NCBI GenBank assembly: GCA_022565335.1 | Contig: JAIUMY010000009.1 | Coordinates: 1 to 54,084 of the forward strand | Direction of reading: 5' to 3' | From: Opitutales bacterium | GTDB taxonomy: Bacteria; Verrucomicrobiota; Verrucomicrobiia; Opitutales; T3Sed10-336 | DNA length: 54,084 bases | Shown here: piece after piece, positions 27,090 through 35,431 of the stretch | Layout of the letters: the number at the start of each line of letters is the position of its first letter | Numbering within the stretch: position 1 is the first letter of the stretch | Made by a program: the position numbers and the translations under genes | The notes under the pieces: generated by a model | What the model was told of the DNA's origin: nothing | Seen by the model: the letters and a program-made list of their open reading frames with translations, nothing else | The model's database searches: none

Positions 27090-27106
27090 CCCCAATACGA
27101 AAATAA

Positions 27107-27174
27107 ACCGTCAACATTTCAAGAGCCTGTCCCTTAACGTACCGTCAATATTCAAGGTTCTGTTCCTTGCCTTT
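27107..27174 (+). repeat. Two tandem copies of the ACCGTCAA extragenic repeat
   Basis: Copy 1 spans 27107-27140 and copy 2 27141-27174. Both begin ACCGTCAA and align along most of their 34 bases with one gap and several substitutions (both contain CTGT and CCTT). They fall between the convergent ends of the SRAP and flavocytochrome genes. The head of the unit matches the elements next to the RAYT gene at 31168 and 32678. Confidence 0.7.
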
Positions 27175-27233
27175 TTTGGTTCTAAAATCTATGATTTGAT
27201 CCGTAAATTTCTATATGCAGAATGATACCAGCC

Positions 27234-28577
27234 TCAGCGTATGGAAAAATCTTCCATGACAATAAAGGCGGACGGCACCCCCGCCTCCTCTAAGAGAGAC
27301 TGCATCGCGGTCATCATCACTGCCGGACCGCATACCAAATAAATGGCCTCATCGATTTCATGCGGTAGAATCTTATCTAAATATGCGCCGTCAATAAAAC
27401 CCTCGTCGTCCGAAAAATGAGTTATAATCTGATGATCCTCCCGCGCTTTTGCATAGTTTTCCAAATCCTCGCGATAGACCGCCTGGGATTTTTTAGGGAC
27501 CGAGTAAATCATCGTGACCCGACCAGGCCTTTGCCGTAACGCTTTGGCCTGCATCAAATTTAGAAAAGGTGTCACCCCAATGCCTCCAGCTATAAAAACC
27601 GCTGGCCGCTCGGGATGATTGAAAAGGGTCTCGCTGAAATGCCCATAAGGGCCCCAAATCCTCGCCTGCTCCCCGACCCGGACCTTGTCCACATCATTGG
27701 TCCAATCCCCTAACCTCTTGATTGAAAGTTTCAGACTTCGGCTTTCCGGATCACCTGAAAGGCTGAAGGGGTGGGGTTCATCACTGACCGCATCGGCTTC
27801 GTCAAATGCTATGTACACGAATTGCCCGGGCACCGCCCTCAGAGGCCGTCCCTCCGGAACAAACTCTATTTCCGTTATATCATCCCCTTTCTCTCGAACC
27901 GCACTGACTTTAAAATCATAAAGCGGACCAACCCGCCGATAGAGGAAACGAATGTAAACATAAGCCGACAAACCCATCCCTGCCCAGAGACCGTGCCAGA
28001 CACTGAGAAGAGCATAATTCCTTATTTCACCCGGAGAAAGGACCGCATGAATAATAACGAGCGCAAAGACCGCTCCAAACCAATCATGCGTTTTTTTCCA
28101 ATTATGATAGGCTATTTTTGAAACCAGAGAAAGAACCACGAGTAAAACAAAAGCCAATAACGCGATACTTCCGGTCAAACGAACCCAATTGTCCGGCCAA
28201 AAAAGGTAGGAGGCAACCCCTGGCCAACTTTCTGCCATCCCGAGCGCCAAACCTATAGGATGGAGCCAAATAAGAGAAAAGGCCGCCACACCCACCCGGC
28301 GATGGGCAAAATACACTTTATCCAATCCTCCAAAAAGCCACTCCAGCGGCTTGAAGCGTGTGGAAAGCAGGAATGCCCAACTCATTAAAATTACCGCTCC
28401 ATGGCTTCCCATCTTCGCCAAATAAATCCAGCCAGAGTCGTACCAGGAATTGTTCTGCCAGAGCACCCCAAGCCACAACCCATAGGTTACCAATAGACTG
28501 ATGAAGATTATGCTATAACCAAGGTAACGACGTTGCTGAGGACATTCGACAGGCATTTGACTCAAAGGCAACCGCAA
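27234..28577 (-). CDS. Ferric-reductase-like transmembrane flavocytochrome with FAD/NAD(P) domain
   Basis: The 447-residue protein has about six membrane helices over the first 215 residues, with paired His residues suited to haem (MGSHGAV, AHRRVG, WLHPIG, IIHAVL). A ferredoxin-reductase module follows: the FAD site HPFSLSG near residue 268, the nucleotide site GGIGVTPFLNLM near 331 and the C-terminal CGPAVMMTAM near 424. The family passes electrons from NAD(P)H across the membrane to ferric iron or oxygen. Which acceptor is used here is unknown. It is divergent from the M14 peptidase gene. Confidence 0.88.
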   Translation of the reverse strand: MRLPLSQMPVECPQQRRYLGYSIIFISLLVTYGLWLGVLWQNNSWYDSGWIYLAKMGSHGAVILMSWAFLLSTRFKPLEWLFGGLDKVYFAHRRVGVAAFSLIWLHPIGLALGMAESWPGVASYLFWPDNWVRLTGSIALLAFVLLVVLSLVSKIAYHNWKKTHDWFGAVFALVIIHAVLSPGEIRNYALLSVWHGLWAGMGLSAYVYIRFLYRRVGPLYDFKVSAVREKGDDITEIEFVPEGRPLRAVPGQFVYIAFDEADAVSDEPHPFSLSGDPESRSLKLSIKRLGDWTNDVDKVRVGEQARIWGPYGHFSETLFNHPERPAVFIAGGIGVTPFLNLMQAKALRQRPGRVTMIYSVPKKSQAVYREDLENYAKAREDHQIITHFSDDEGFIDGAYLDKILPHEIDEAIYLVCGPAVMMTAMQSLLEEAGVPSAFIVMEDFSIR

Positions 28578-28680
28578 AAAAATCGTTCTGGCAATCCCTA
28601 CTGAAGCCTTTTACGTCAAATTTTGTAAAGATCTTCGGGAAAACCTTGCCAAGGGCAAAAGACGGATTTGTGCTGGGGCC

Positions 28681-29868
28681 ATGTCCGATGACCCTCACCA
28701 GCATTTATACACCTCCCCCCTCCCTTCGGCAAAAATTTTAGATTCCTCCCAAGAGCATATTACGCTGACCCCCGATACCCCCGGAAAAATCCCCGGAAAT
28801 TCTCAATATGCCTTGGTTGCGACCTTCGCCCCCCGCAACCAAGAAAGGTGCCTTAACATTGTCTGGCCTCCGAACCGGGAGGAAGCCTTGGCGGGCTTCG
28901 ACTACCCCCATAATCATAATTTCGCCAAAGCTCTCCCAGAGGTGCTTTTCCTTCGTAAACGCGGCCAAGGCTGGACCCGGATATCCCCCTGCGATACGCA
29001 TTCGGACGGGGTCACCATAACTCTTCCGTCTCATGCCGAGCCAGTCGAATTTAGCGTTGGCTTACCCTATTTTCAAAGCGATTTCGAACGCTTGCAAAAA
29101 GCCTTGGAAAACGGTCCGTGGGAAAAAACAATCATCGGAAATAGCCGCCGCGGTCGTCCCATCCCCGCCTATTTCCGACCCGCCACCAAGCCAACCCAAA
29201 CAAAAGGAGCCTTCGCCCTGATGGGATACGCTCACTATAGCGAATGGGCGGGTCTGCAAATGCTCGATGGCCTCCTCCAGACAAATTGGAAAGACCTTCC
29301 TGCAGCGGAGGATTTTGCCTGGGCCATTATCCCCGCGCTAAATATCGACGCTCTCTACGGTGGTTGGCGGGAAGACCCAATGTACACTCGCGAAGACCCC
29401 TCCCTTCCCGGCGGAGGCAACCTCAACCGGGCATGGAATCCGCCTTGCCGACCCGAGACCGAAGCCGCCGCCATCTTTTTGCGAAAAATCCACAATCATA
29501 CTCCCCTCCTTCATGTGCTCGACATCCACATGGGTTGGTCACGAATGGACCATAGCGGAGGCGGTTTAACGGTCTTTCAGGATGGCGAAATCCCCAGACT
29601 CCTGGCCGAAAAGGAAAAGGCTTTTACTGATCAATACCTACGGGAGGTACCCATCGAACACTTCCCTTGGAAACACTCACGCTTGGAAGGAATGAACGCC
29701 GCCGCCTGGGCCGTCCGGGAATTCGGCATCATCGGACAAACCTTGGAAATCAGCCGCTTTCGCGCTTTCGATAAAAATAAAAACCCTCTCCCAGTTTCCG
29801 AAGACTATTATCGCAACCTCGGCCCACAAAACGCCCGCACCCTCATCAATTTTTATAAATCCCCATGA
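28681..29868 (+). CDS. M14-family zinc carboxypeptidase-like protein
   Basis: The 395-residue protein combines a beta-sandwich-like N-terminal part (residues 1-130) with an M14-type catalytic domain. Zinc ligands appear as HxxE in GYAHYSEWAG near residue 182 and the distal His in LDIHMGW near 282. The substrate-binding NLNRAW lies near 246 and the general-base Glu in TLEISRF near 358. This resembles the cytosolic carboxypeptidase/M14B group. No signal peptide is visible. Its stop overlaps the start of the CapA-like gene by 4 bases, so the two products probably act together. Confidence 0.78.
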   Translation: MSDDPHQHLYTSPLPSAKILDSSQEHITLTPDTPGKIPGNSQYALVATFAPRNQERCLNIVWPPNREEALAGFDYPHNHNFAKALPEVLFLRKRGQGWTRISPCDTHSDGVTITLPSHAEPVEFSVGLPYFQSDFERLQKALENGPWEKTIIGNSRRGRPIPAYFRPATKPTQTKGAFALMGYAHYSEWAGLQMLDGLLQTNWKDLPAAEDFAWAIIPALNIDALYGGWREDPMYTREDPSLPGGGNLNRAWNPPCRPETEAAAIFLRKIHNHTPLLHVLDIHMGWSRMDHSGGGLTVFQDGEIPRLLAEKEKAFTDQYLREVPIEHFPWKHSRLEGMNAAAWAVREFGIIGQTLEISRFRAFDKNKNPLPVSEDYYRNLGPQNARTLINFYKSP

Positions 29869-31136
29869 ATCCTCGCCGCATGAATTGGCAGACGGGCTTT
29901 TGGAACGAAGAAGTCCACCAAAAAAAACAGCCTAGCATTCTTTTCGCCGCCGACTGGGCTCCCATACGCACCCTCGAAGAACCTCTCTTGGCAAACCCCG
30001 GCGGACTCTACGCTCCGGAAATCCGACAAGCCTTTGCGGAATCTACCCTCCGGGTCGTGAATGTCGAAACCACTCTTCTCAAAAACCCTTCCGCGGAATC
30101 ACCCATCATCAAGGAAGGCCCTTGCTTTGGCAGCCCCGCTGAAGCCGTAAAAGATTTACAGAGCGCAGGTTTTGACATCGCCTTACTCGCCAACAATCAC
30201 ATGGGCGATTACCGCGCCAAGGGTATGGTTTCGACCAAAAGAATTCTCCAAGAGGCCGGCCTGCAAACAGTGGGCGTCGGCACCGACCAATCCGATGCCT
30301 ACGACGCCCTGACTTTTACCCTCGGCGAACGCGAATGCGCCCTGGTCAATTTCCATGAAGGCGAGGAAGGCCAAAACACCTACATCAACCCCGCCCTCGC
30401 AGGCTGGGATCTGGAAAAAGCACGTGCGGAAATTGTTCGGCAGAAAACTGCCGGTCGTTTGGTCATCGCGGCCGTGCATGGCGGGCGGGAGTTTTTTCCG
30501 GTCCAACCCCGATACTTGCAAGATGCCTACCGCAGCCTGATCGAAGCCGGAGCGGTCGCGGTTATTGGCCACCACCCCCACGTACCCTGTGGCATCGAAA
30601 CCTGGAAAGGGTGCCCGATTGTGTATTCCCAGGGCAATTTCCTCTTTTGGTCCGGACAGCCAGGCCTAATGCGCCGTCTCGGCTATCTGGTCCGCCTGTA
30701 CCTTGCCCCCAATGACAACATCAGCCTGAAAGCGATTCCCTACCGGATTACCCCCAAAGGCCTACGCGGATTGGAGCCCAAGGAACGCCAATGGCTTTTC
30801 GCCCAATTGGCGAAAGTCTCCGAGGAACATCTAACCCCCACTGAAATCCAGCGCTATTGGGAAGCGGCCATGGATGCCTACCCTGCGGAGGAATGGTTAC
30901 ACGACGCCACCGGCATGGCCCACACCTGCCACCTCATGCAGAAAAAAGACCCTCAAGGACTCGCCCGCCTTCGCACCCGGCTAGCCTGCCCCGCCCATTA
31001 TCATTTTATGTTTGAAGGAATCACCCGCTTTCTCGACGGCAAACACGGCCAAGGCGATCCCACTAAAATCGGCCGTGTCAAACTCTGGAACGAAACCCAG
31101 GAAGACGAATTCCCCAACCTCTTGGCAAAGCTATAG
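29865..31136 (+). CDS. CapA-family metallophosphatase-like protein, predicted cytosolic
   Basis: The 423-residue protein has the CapA/PgsA metallophosphatase motifs: a first-motif Asp in FAADWAP, VVNVETTLL, LLANNHMGDY near residue 107, AVHGGREFF near 203 and IGHHPHVPCG near 231, then YSQGNFLFW. CapA proteins of bacilli are membrane-anchored and needed for poly-gamma-glutamate capsule. This one lacks a signal peptide or membrane helix. The 4-base overlap with the upstream M14 peptidase gene argues for a shared pathway, such as handling gamma-glutamyl or cell-wall peptides, but that is inference. Confidence 0.82.
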   Translation: MNPRRMNWQTGFWNEEVHQKKQPSILFAADWAPIRTLEEPLLANPGGLYAPEIRQAFAESTLRVVNVETTLLKNPSAESPIIKEGPCFGSPAEAVKDLQSAGFDIALLANNHMGDYRAKGMVSTKRILQEAGLQTVGVGTDQSDAYDALTFTLGERECALVNFHEGEEGQNTYINPALAGWDLEKARAEIVRQKTAGRLVIAAVHGGREFFPVQPRYLQDAYRSLIEAGAVAVIGHHPHVPCGIETWKGCPIVYSQGNFLFWSGQPGLMRRLGYLVRLYLAPNDNISLKAIPYRITPKGLRGLEPKERQWLFAQLAKVSEEHLTPTEIQRYWEAAMDAYPAEEWLHDATGMAHTCHLMQKKDPQGLARLRTRLACPAHYHFMFEGITRFLDGKHGQGDPTKIGRVKLWNETQEDEFPNLLAKL

Positions 31137-31167
31137 AAACGGCCCAGCGCTTTTACGAAAAGCCTAT

Positions 31168-31200
31168 ACCGTCAATAGTCAATTGCCATTCCCTTGAATT
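31168..31200 (+). repeat. ACCGTCAATAGTCAA extragenic repeat, downstream of the CapA-like gene
   Basis: This single copy begins ACCGTCAATAGTCAA and is followed by TTCCCTTGAATT, aligning with the copies at 27107, 27141, 32678 and 48836. It lies 32 bases after the capA-like stop. With the copy at 32678 it brackets the RAYT gene. Confidence 0.65.
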
Positions 31201-31212
31201 ATTGTCTTATAG

Positions 31213-31472
31213 CGATCTCTCCAGTCGAGAATATACCCCAAAGAAATCGCCAGCCGGGCTTGTAAACTCGTTGATGCCTATGCCATCTTCCAATCAATGG
31301 GAGTCACCGTGCCGATTGAGCAAGGAGAGGAAAGCGGTCAATTGACAACCTTCTCTTACGCACTGTCGCAAAACCCTATAATGATCTGGCCGTGTTGCTC
31401 TCACAGCTTGCCCTCAAACTGCCCACCGTATCAAAATATGTGCGAAATGCAGTGGAGAAAACAGCCGATTAA
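31213..31472 (+). pseudogene. Decayed gene remnant of unknown identity
   Basis: One frame is open over about 31213-31335 and would encode peptide with YPKEIASRACKLVDAYAIF. A second frame continues from about 31335 to a TAA at 31470-31472, with protein-like composition (AVLLSQLALKLPTVSKYVRN). The switch of frame near 31335 suggests an old frameshift. I do not recognise the parent family. The rest of 31473-31679 holds no gene, only a hairpin at 31528-31551. Confidence 0.35.
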
Positions 31473-31527
31473 TTCCACTAACCATTGATTGACAACGAAA
31501 TTAATAAATAACTGCGAAATTTGGGCT

Positions 31528-31551
31528 ACCATGGCTTCTTTCGGCCATGGT
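31528..31551. other. Perfect 8-bp inverted repeat downstream of the RAYT gene
   Basis: ACCATGGC and GCCATGGT are separated by 8 bases. There is no T run on either side, so it is not a standard terminator. It sits about 130 bases past the RAYT stop and could be a structured element of the mobile unit or a chance palindrome. Confidence 0.5.
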
Positions 31552-31679
31552 TGATATAGAACTCTCTAATACAGTTTATTTATTGCCAATAGTTTGCGTA
31601 TAACAGGGGCCCTATGCACCGACCAAATCCCTCTGATCAGAAGGATTGCACTGACTATCTCGCATTTATCGAAGAATCC

Positions 31680-32657
31680 TCATCGTCGGAACTTTCTCTT
31701 ACCAGAGACCAAGCCATCATAAACCTCCAGAGGGCCTTGGCCTGAGCCCCTCGAAAAGAAATCCTTAAAGGGCTCTACAAACATGCAACTTCCCACCACA
31801 ACACCCTCTGTTAAGGCACGCCGTAAACGCCAAAGACCAGTCTGTTCAACAGTATAACCACCCAATTGGCGTTTCGATAGAATTTCCGCAATCTCCTCCT
31901 TCGCCCCATCACCGCCGGCCTGCCCCAACAAAAGCATCCGGTACTCCCGCAACACCTCGCTACCCCATTCATCCCCTCGTAATCCACGCAAAATGTCCAC
32001 CAACCGTGCCTGTGGCTCCCCCTCCTTCTCCCCTTCCCCGTACCCACTAAAAGCATAATCGCGAGGATCCTCCGCCAAGCCCGCCCGCACCGGATTCAAA
32101 TCAATATACGCCGCCATCACCAACAAAGCCGTCCCGCTCCCCTGCACCAGCACACTTTTAAAACGGTCACTCCATAACGGCCCGTACCGGTCATGATTGG
32201 CATTGTACCAAATACTCACCTGTTGCTTGTAAATCTTCACAAACGCCGATAAATCATGCATGCGCGCCCGCAAGCTCGCCCGCATCTTCTCCGCCTCCTC
32301 ACCACCGTCCTTCAGGGTTCGCTCCACCTGTTCCGGAGTATTCGGCGCATACTTGCGTGCCCGCTCACTCTTGCGTAGCACTCCATCCTCCCCATGCAGC
32401 ATCCGGTACCGCCGCAACAACTCCCCATCGTCAAGTTTGATCCCGCTCCCATCCGGCACTTCCACCAAAACATGGAAGTGATTGCCCATCAGGCAATAGG
32501 TCAGAATCTTCACCCCACAAAAACCCGCCACCTTAAACAGCATCCGCCGCATCGCCTCTTTTTCTTCATCCGAGAAAAAGATCTCCCCATTCACCGTCCG
32601 CGACATCACATGATACAACGCCCGCTGACCCCTTACTTTAATTCGTTCCTTTCGCAT
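31680..32657 (-). CDS. REP-associated tyrosine transposase (RAYT, Y1/IS200-like)
   Basis: The 325-residue protein opens with the family-typical YHVMSRTVNGEIFF and carries the HUH-type metal motif GNHFHVLV, with His60 and His62. The helix holding the probable catalytic Tyr is FVKIYKQQVSIWYN (Tyr143 by alignment with the family pattern), followed by YGPLWSDRFKSVLV. RAYTs act on single-stranded REP hairpins and are usually single-copy and domesticated. An extragenic repeat lies 20 bases ahead of the start codon and another 480 bases beyond the stop. A second, interrupted copy exists at the end of the window. Confidence 0.92.
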   Translation of the reverse strand: MRKERIKVRGQRALYHVMSRTVNGEIFFSDEEKEAMRRMLFKVAGFCGVKILTYCLMGNHFHVLVEVPDGSGIKLDDGELLRRYRMLHGEDGVLRKSERARKYAPNTPEQVERTLKDGGEEAEKMRASLRARMHDLSAFVKIYKQQVSIWYNANHDRYGPLWSDRFKSVLVQGSGTALLVMAAYIDLNPVRAGLAEDPRDYAFSGYGEGEKEGEPQARLVDILRGLRGDEWGSEVLREYRMLLLGQAGGDGAKEEIAEILSKRQLGGYTVEQTGLWRLRRALTEGVVVGSCMFVEPFKDFFSRGSGQGPLEVYDGLVSGKRKFRR

Positions 32658-32677
32658 ACCCCCAAAAAAACCAAAAT

Positions 32678-32705
32678 TCCGTCAAGAGTCAAGGGCCAAA
32701 CTTTT
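32678..32705 (+). repeat. TCCGTCAAGAGTCAAGGGCC extragenic repeat, upstream of the RAYT gene
   Basis: It differs from the consensus head ACCGTCAATAGTCAAGGG at two positions. It sits between the RAYT start (32657) and extends into the last codons of ccoI, whose stop is at 32689. It may therefore lie in the 5' leader of the RAYT transcript. Confidence 0.6.
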
Positions 32706-35124
32706 GAATATTTGCCGGGATAGTGGGGGGGGCTGGACGGCGTAGCCATACGGACCCGATGGAGATCAAGGAACTTAGAGGCATGATAATTGCCGCCAAT
32801 AGGGGATTCATCAGGCCGTATAAGCAAAGGGTAACGGCCATTGCATTGTAACAAATGGTAAAAGTAAAAACTTGTCGGAGAACCCTCTTTCGTTTTCGAC
32901 TGAGGGCAAATAATTCGCGCAGGGCAAACAGGCTTTGACCGAGGAAGTAGAAATCGGCTTTGTTTTCCAGTAGCCCCCGGTCCACTGCCGGGGTTCCGCT
33001 CAAAAACGCATGGTCAAAGGCCAAACTGTCGTTCGCCCCATCCCCAATCAGAAGAGTGTCGCGGCAATCAAGATCCGCGGTCAAACGAGCCTTGTCCTCG
33101 GGCGATTGCCGGGAAAATGTTTGATTTGCCGGAACCCCAATCTGGTGCGCAAGTTTGGAAACCTTGGCGGGCCGATCGCCACTGAGAATATACACCGGCC
33201 CGATTTCCTCCTGCCATTGCTGAATGGTTTCAAAAACCCCTTCCCGCAATTCCTCGCGCAAATGGAATCTGGCGATGGGTTCTTCGTTCCGACTAAAAAC
33301 GGTTCCCCGATCCGTCGACTCGGCCACCGTCTCTCTTGAAGAAAGAGCCCAATCGGGATGCCCCAAACGATACACCCCCCCCTCGGCTGAAGTGGTCTCA
33401 ACCCCTTTCCCGGGAAATTCCCGAACCGGGTTGAGCTCCTGCCGCACAAGGGAGGGCTCCCGGGCCAAAAACTCCTCCCGTAAGCAACGCGCGACGGGAT
33501 GGGAGCTTTGGTCCACCAAAGACCACAAAATCTTTTTCTCGGGAGGCGCCAGACGGTCCAACTCTCCGGGATTTTCGAGAACCAAATTCTCCCGCGTAAG
33601 GGTCCCGGTTTTGTCGAGAAGCACTTTGCGAACACGGTCCAGGCGCACCCAAAAATTTGGCTCTTTGATAAATAGACCCCGTTTGCGTAAGGCAGCGGCA
33701 AAAACCTCATCCAATAGGGGCCACGCCACGCCAATCGCACAGGGACAGGAAACGACCAAGACGGAAACCATCACCTGAAATGCCTGGACCGGTTCTCCGG
33801 CAAGAAAAAACCACCCCATGAAACCACCCGTGGCAATCAAAAGGATTAATACCAGATAGACCGTGATAACTTTTTGCAAAACCGGGTTATGGCTGCTTTC
33901 GCGGACATCAATTTGAAAAAGCCGGTGCAGGTGGGAATCTTCCCAACCCTCCAAAGCCCTCATCTCAATAGATTCGCGCCCTGCCAGGAGAGCCCCGGCG
34001 GGGACCTCCCGACCTTGGGGAAATACCCGGGATTCGGGCTCTCCGGTGATCCAATCCATGCTGAAAGCCCCTTCCCGGGAACAGGTTTCGGCACGCACCG
34101 GACAGTATTGCCCCGGTTTGAGAAGAAAATGCATGCCCCTCTTTACCGCGGAAGAAGGAAATGGGGCTCCCCCTTCAGAAAGGGGCGGCTCCAAACGCTG
34201 GTTTTCGTTCCTTTGTCGCAAAAGAAAATTCCGGTTTTTCTCCAAAGCCAATTCCTGGGTCCACCGTCCCAACAACATGAGGAAGACAAAGACCGCGACA
34301 AAATCGAAATAAAGCAACGACAGATGCCCTTGCGTCCACCCGTACAGTGAACCGGTATAGGCAAAAAACAATCCCAGGGAAATGGGTAAATCGATATGGA
34401 TCTGGCCCATCCGCAAGCCCTTCCAAGTCCGTTGAAAAAAATACGTTCCCCCCACGAGAAAACTCAAAGTGGCAAAAAGCACGGTAAGTCCGGTAAACAA
34501 AGGGGCGTAAAGAAAATCCTCCTCCATCCCAAAATAATGGGGCACCGTAAAAAGCATACAGTTCATCGCCAGCGCCGCCGACACTCCCATCCGACGGGTA
34601 ACCGCTAGATGTCCGCGATTGTTTTTTTCGCTTTCCGGGGCCAACAAATAGCCGAATTTCTGGCATTCCGCGGCCCATTTAGCGGCATTGAACCCCCCTT
34701 TTTTCCAGCGAATACGCACTCTTCCGAGAACCGCCTGAATATCTATCGTCAACGCTCCGGGGTACCCGTGGAAAAGCCTTTCCAGCAGCCAAACACATCC
34801 CAGACAGGAGATTCCCTGCAAATCGAGACTCAAGACCGGTCGGTCACTTTTCGCTTCCGCTTCCTCAACAAGGTCCTCCAGCCAGGAAAAATCCCGGGGA
34901 TGGAACACATGCGCCGCCACTGGTTGCCCGGAACCTTCTCTCAGCTCATAAAACTTCTCAAGACCCTGATGGTGTAGCAGACCATGAACAAAATGGCAGC
35001 CGTGGCAGCAAAATTGATCACTTTCCAGCCGGGGCTGAAAGGGCAAACCGCAATGAAGACAGGCCCGGTTGGCCGTTTCCGGAGAAAGTGTTTGTCGTTT
35101 TATACTGGAGAGAGGAGTAGACAT
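32689..35124 (-). CDS. ccoI: Copper-translocating P-type ATPase for cbb3 oxidase assembly (CcoI/FixI-like)
   Basis: CcoI exports Cu(I) to the periplasm for loading the CuB centre of cbb3 oxidase. The 811-residue P1B-ATPase has a Cys-rich N-terminal zinc-ribbon-like stretch (CLHCGLPF, then FCCHGC). A heavy-metal domain with CLGC near residue 108 precedes eight predicted membrane helices. The transport motif CPC lies near residue 460, DKTGTLT near 503 and GDGANDS near 700. The position at the 3' end of the cco cluster, after ccoG and a ccoH-like gene, matches the ccoGHIS order of proteobacteria. Its final codons overlap a copy of the extragenic repeat. Confidence 0.9.
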   Translation of the reverse strand: MSTPLSSIKRQTLSPETANRACLHCGLPFQPRLESDQFCCHGCHFVHGLLHHQGLEKFYELREGSGQPVAAHVFHPRDFSWLEDLVEEAEAKSDRPVLSLDLQGISCLGCVWLLERLFHGYPGALTIDIQAVLGRVRIRWKKGGFNAAKWAAECQKFGYLLAPESEKNNRGHLAVTRRMGVSAALAMNCMLFTVPHYFGMEEDFLYAPLFTGLTVLFATLSFLVGGTYFFQRTWKGLRMGQIHIDLPISLGLFFAYTGSLYGWTQGHLSLLYFDFVAVFVFLMLLGRWTQELALEKNRNFLLRQRNENQRLEPPLSEGGAPFPSSAVKRGMHFLLKPGQYCPVRAETCSREGAFSMDWITGEPESRVFPQGREVPAGALLAGRESIEMRALEGWEDSHLHRLFQIDVRESSHNPVLQKVITVYLVLILLIATGGFMGWFFLAGEPVQAFQVMVSVLVVSCPCAIGVAWPLLDEVFAAALRKRGLFIKEPNFWVRLDRVRKVLLDKTGTLTRENLVLENPGELDRLAPPEKKILWSLVDQSSHPVARCLREEFLAREPSLVRQELNPVREFPGKGVETTSAEGGVYRLGHPDWALSSRETVAESTDRGTVFSRNEEPIARFHLREELREGVFETIQQWQEEIGPVYILSGDRPAKVSKLAHQIGVPANQTFSRQSPEDKARLTADLDCRDTLLIGDGANDSLAFDHAFLSGTPAVDRGLLENKADFYFLGQSLFALRELFALSRKRKRVLRQVFTFTICYNAMAVTLCLYGLMNPLLAAIIMPLSSLISIGSVWLRRPAPPTIPANIQKFGP

Positions 35125-35182
35125 GAAACCAAGAAGAACCCGAACAGGAGAATCGCGGGGAAGCCGGCAAATAAGGCCGACC

Positions 35183-35431
35183 TCAGGAGACTTTCACCGG
35201 ATCTCGGCCGGGGCGGGGCTCGGCATCGCTCACCCCCTCACAGACCAAAAAACAAGAATCCTGTAGCAGGGAGGAACGCTCCAAAATAATCGTCGGTTGA
35301 TTGCGCGAGGCGGCGATAAAGAAAAAGACCCAAACCGAGACCAAAACAATAAAGCCGAGAATGATAAAGATCCAGGGCCGGTCGAGCAGGCCATCAAGAA
35401 AAGAGCGGGAGTTGGAAGGCGAAGCTTTCAT
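35183..35431 (-). CDS. Small single-helix membrane protein in the ccoH position
   Basis: The 82-residue protein has one membrane helix (residues about 18-42, RPWIFIILGFIVLVSVW) followed by a short soluble tail. It starts by overlapping the ccoG stop by 4 bases and ends 58 bases before ccoI. In other bacteria this slot holds ccoH/fixH (about 150 residues), whose N-terminal helix also follows an Arg/Trp-Pro start. It may be a shortened CcoH that keeps only the anchor, but similarity beyond the helix is not clear. Two Cys lie in the tail (CFLVC). Confidence 0.6.
   Translation of the reverse strand: MKASPSNSRSFLDGLLDRPWIFIILGFIVLVSVWVFFFIAASRNQPTIILERSSLLQDSCFLVCEGVSDAEPRPGRDPVKVS

Larger units (their letters stand above)
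31168..32705 (-). mobile_element. Possible RAYT unit bounded by two copies of the extragenic repeat
   Basis: The RAYT gene lies between two similar repeats, at 31168-31200 and 32678-32705. Both read in the same orientation on the plus strand, while the gene is on the minus strand. RAYT genes are commonly flanked by their cognate REP sequences. Whether the whole 1.5 kb moves as one unit is unproven, since no target-site duplication could be identified. Confidence 0.4.

Noticed and set aside
27382-27396. CCGTCAATAAAACC inside the flavocytochrome gene, similar to the head of the extragenic repeat
   Set aside because: Only about 8 bases match, it lies inside a coding sequence and the following bases do not align.
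31297-31488. A 63-codon open frame downstream of the CapA-like gene as a real small gene
   Set aside because: Its first part continues an upstream open frame without a start, and the protein-like signal moves to another frame near 31335, which fits decay better than a small gene.
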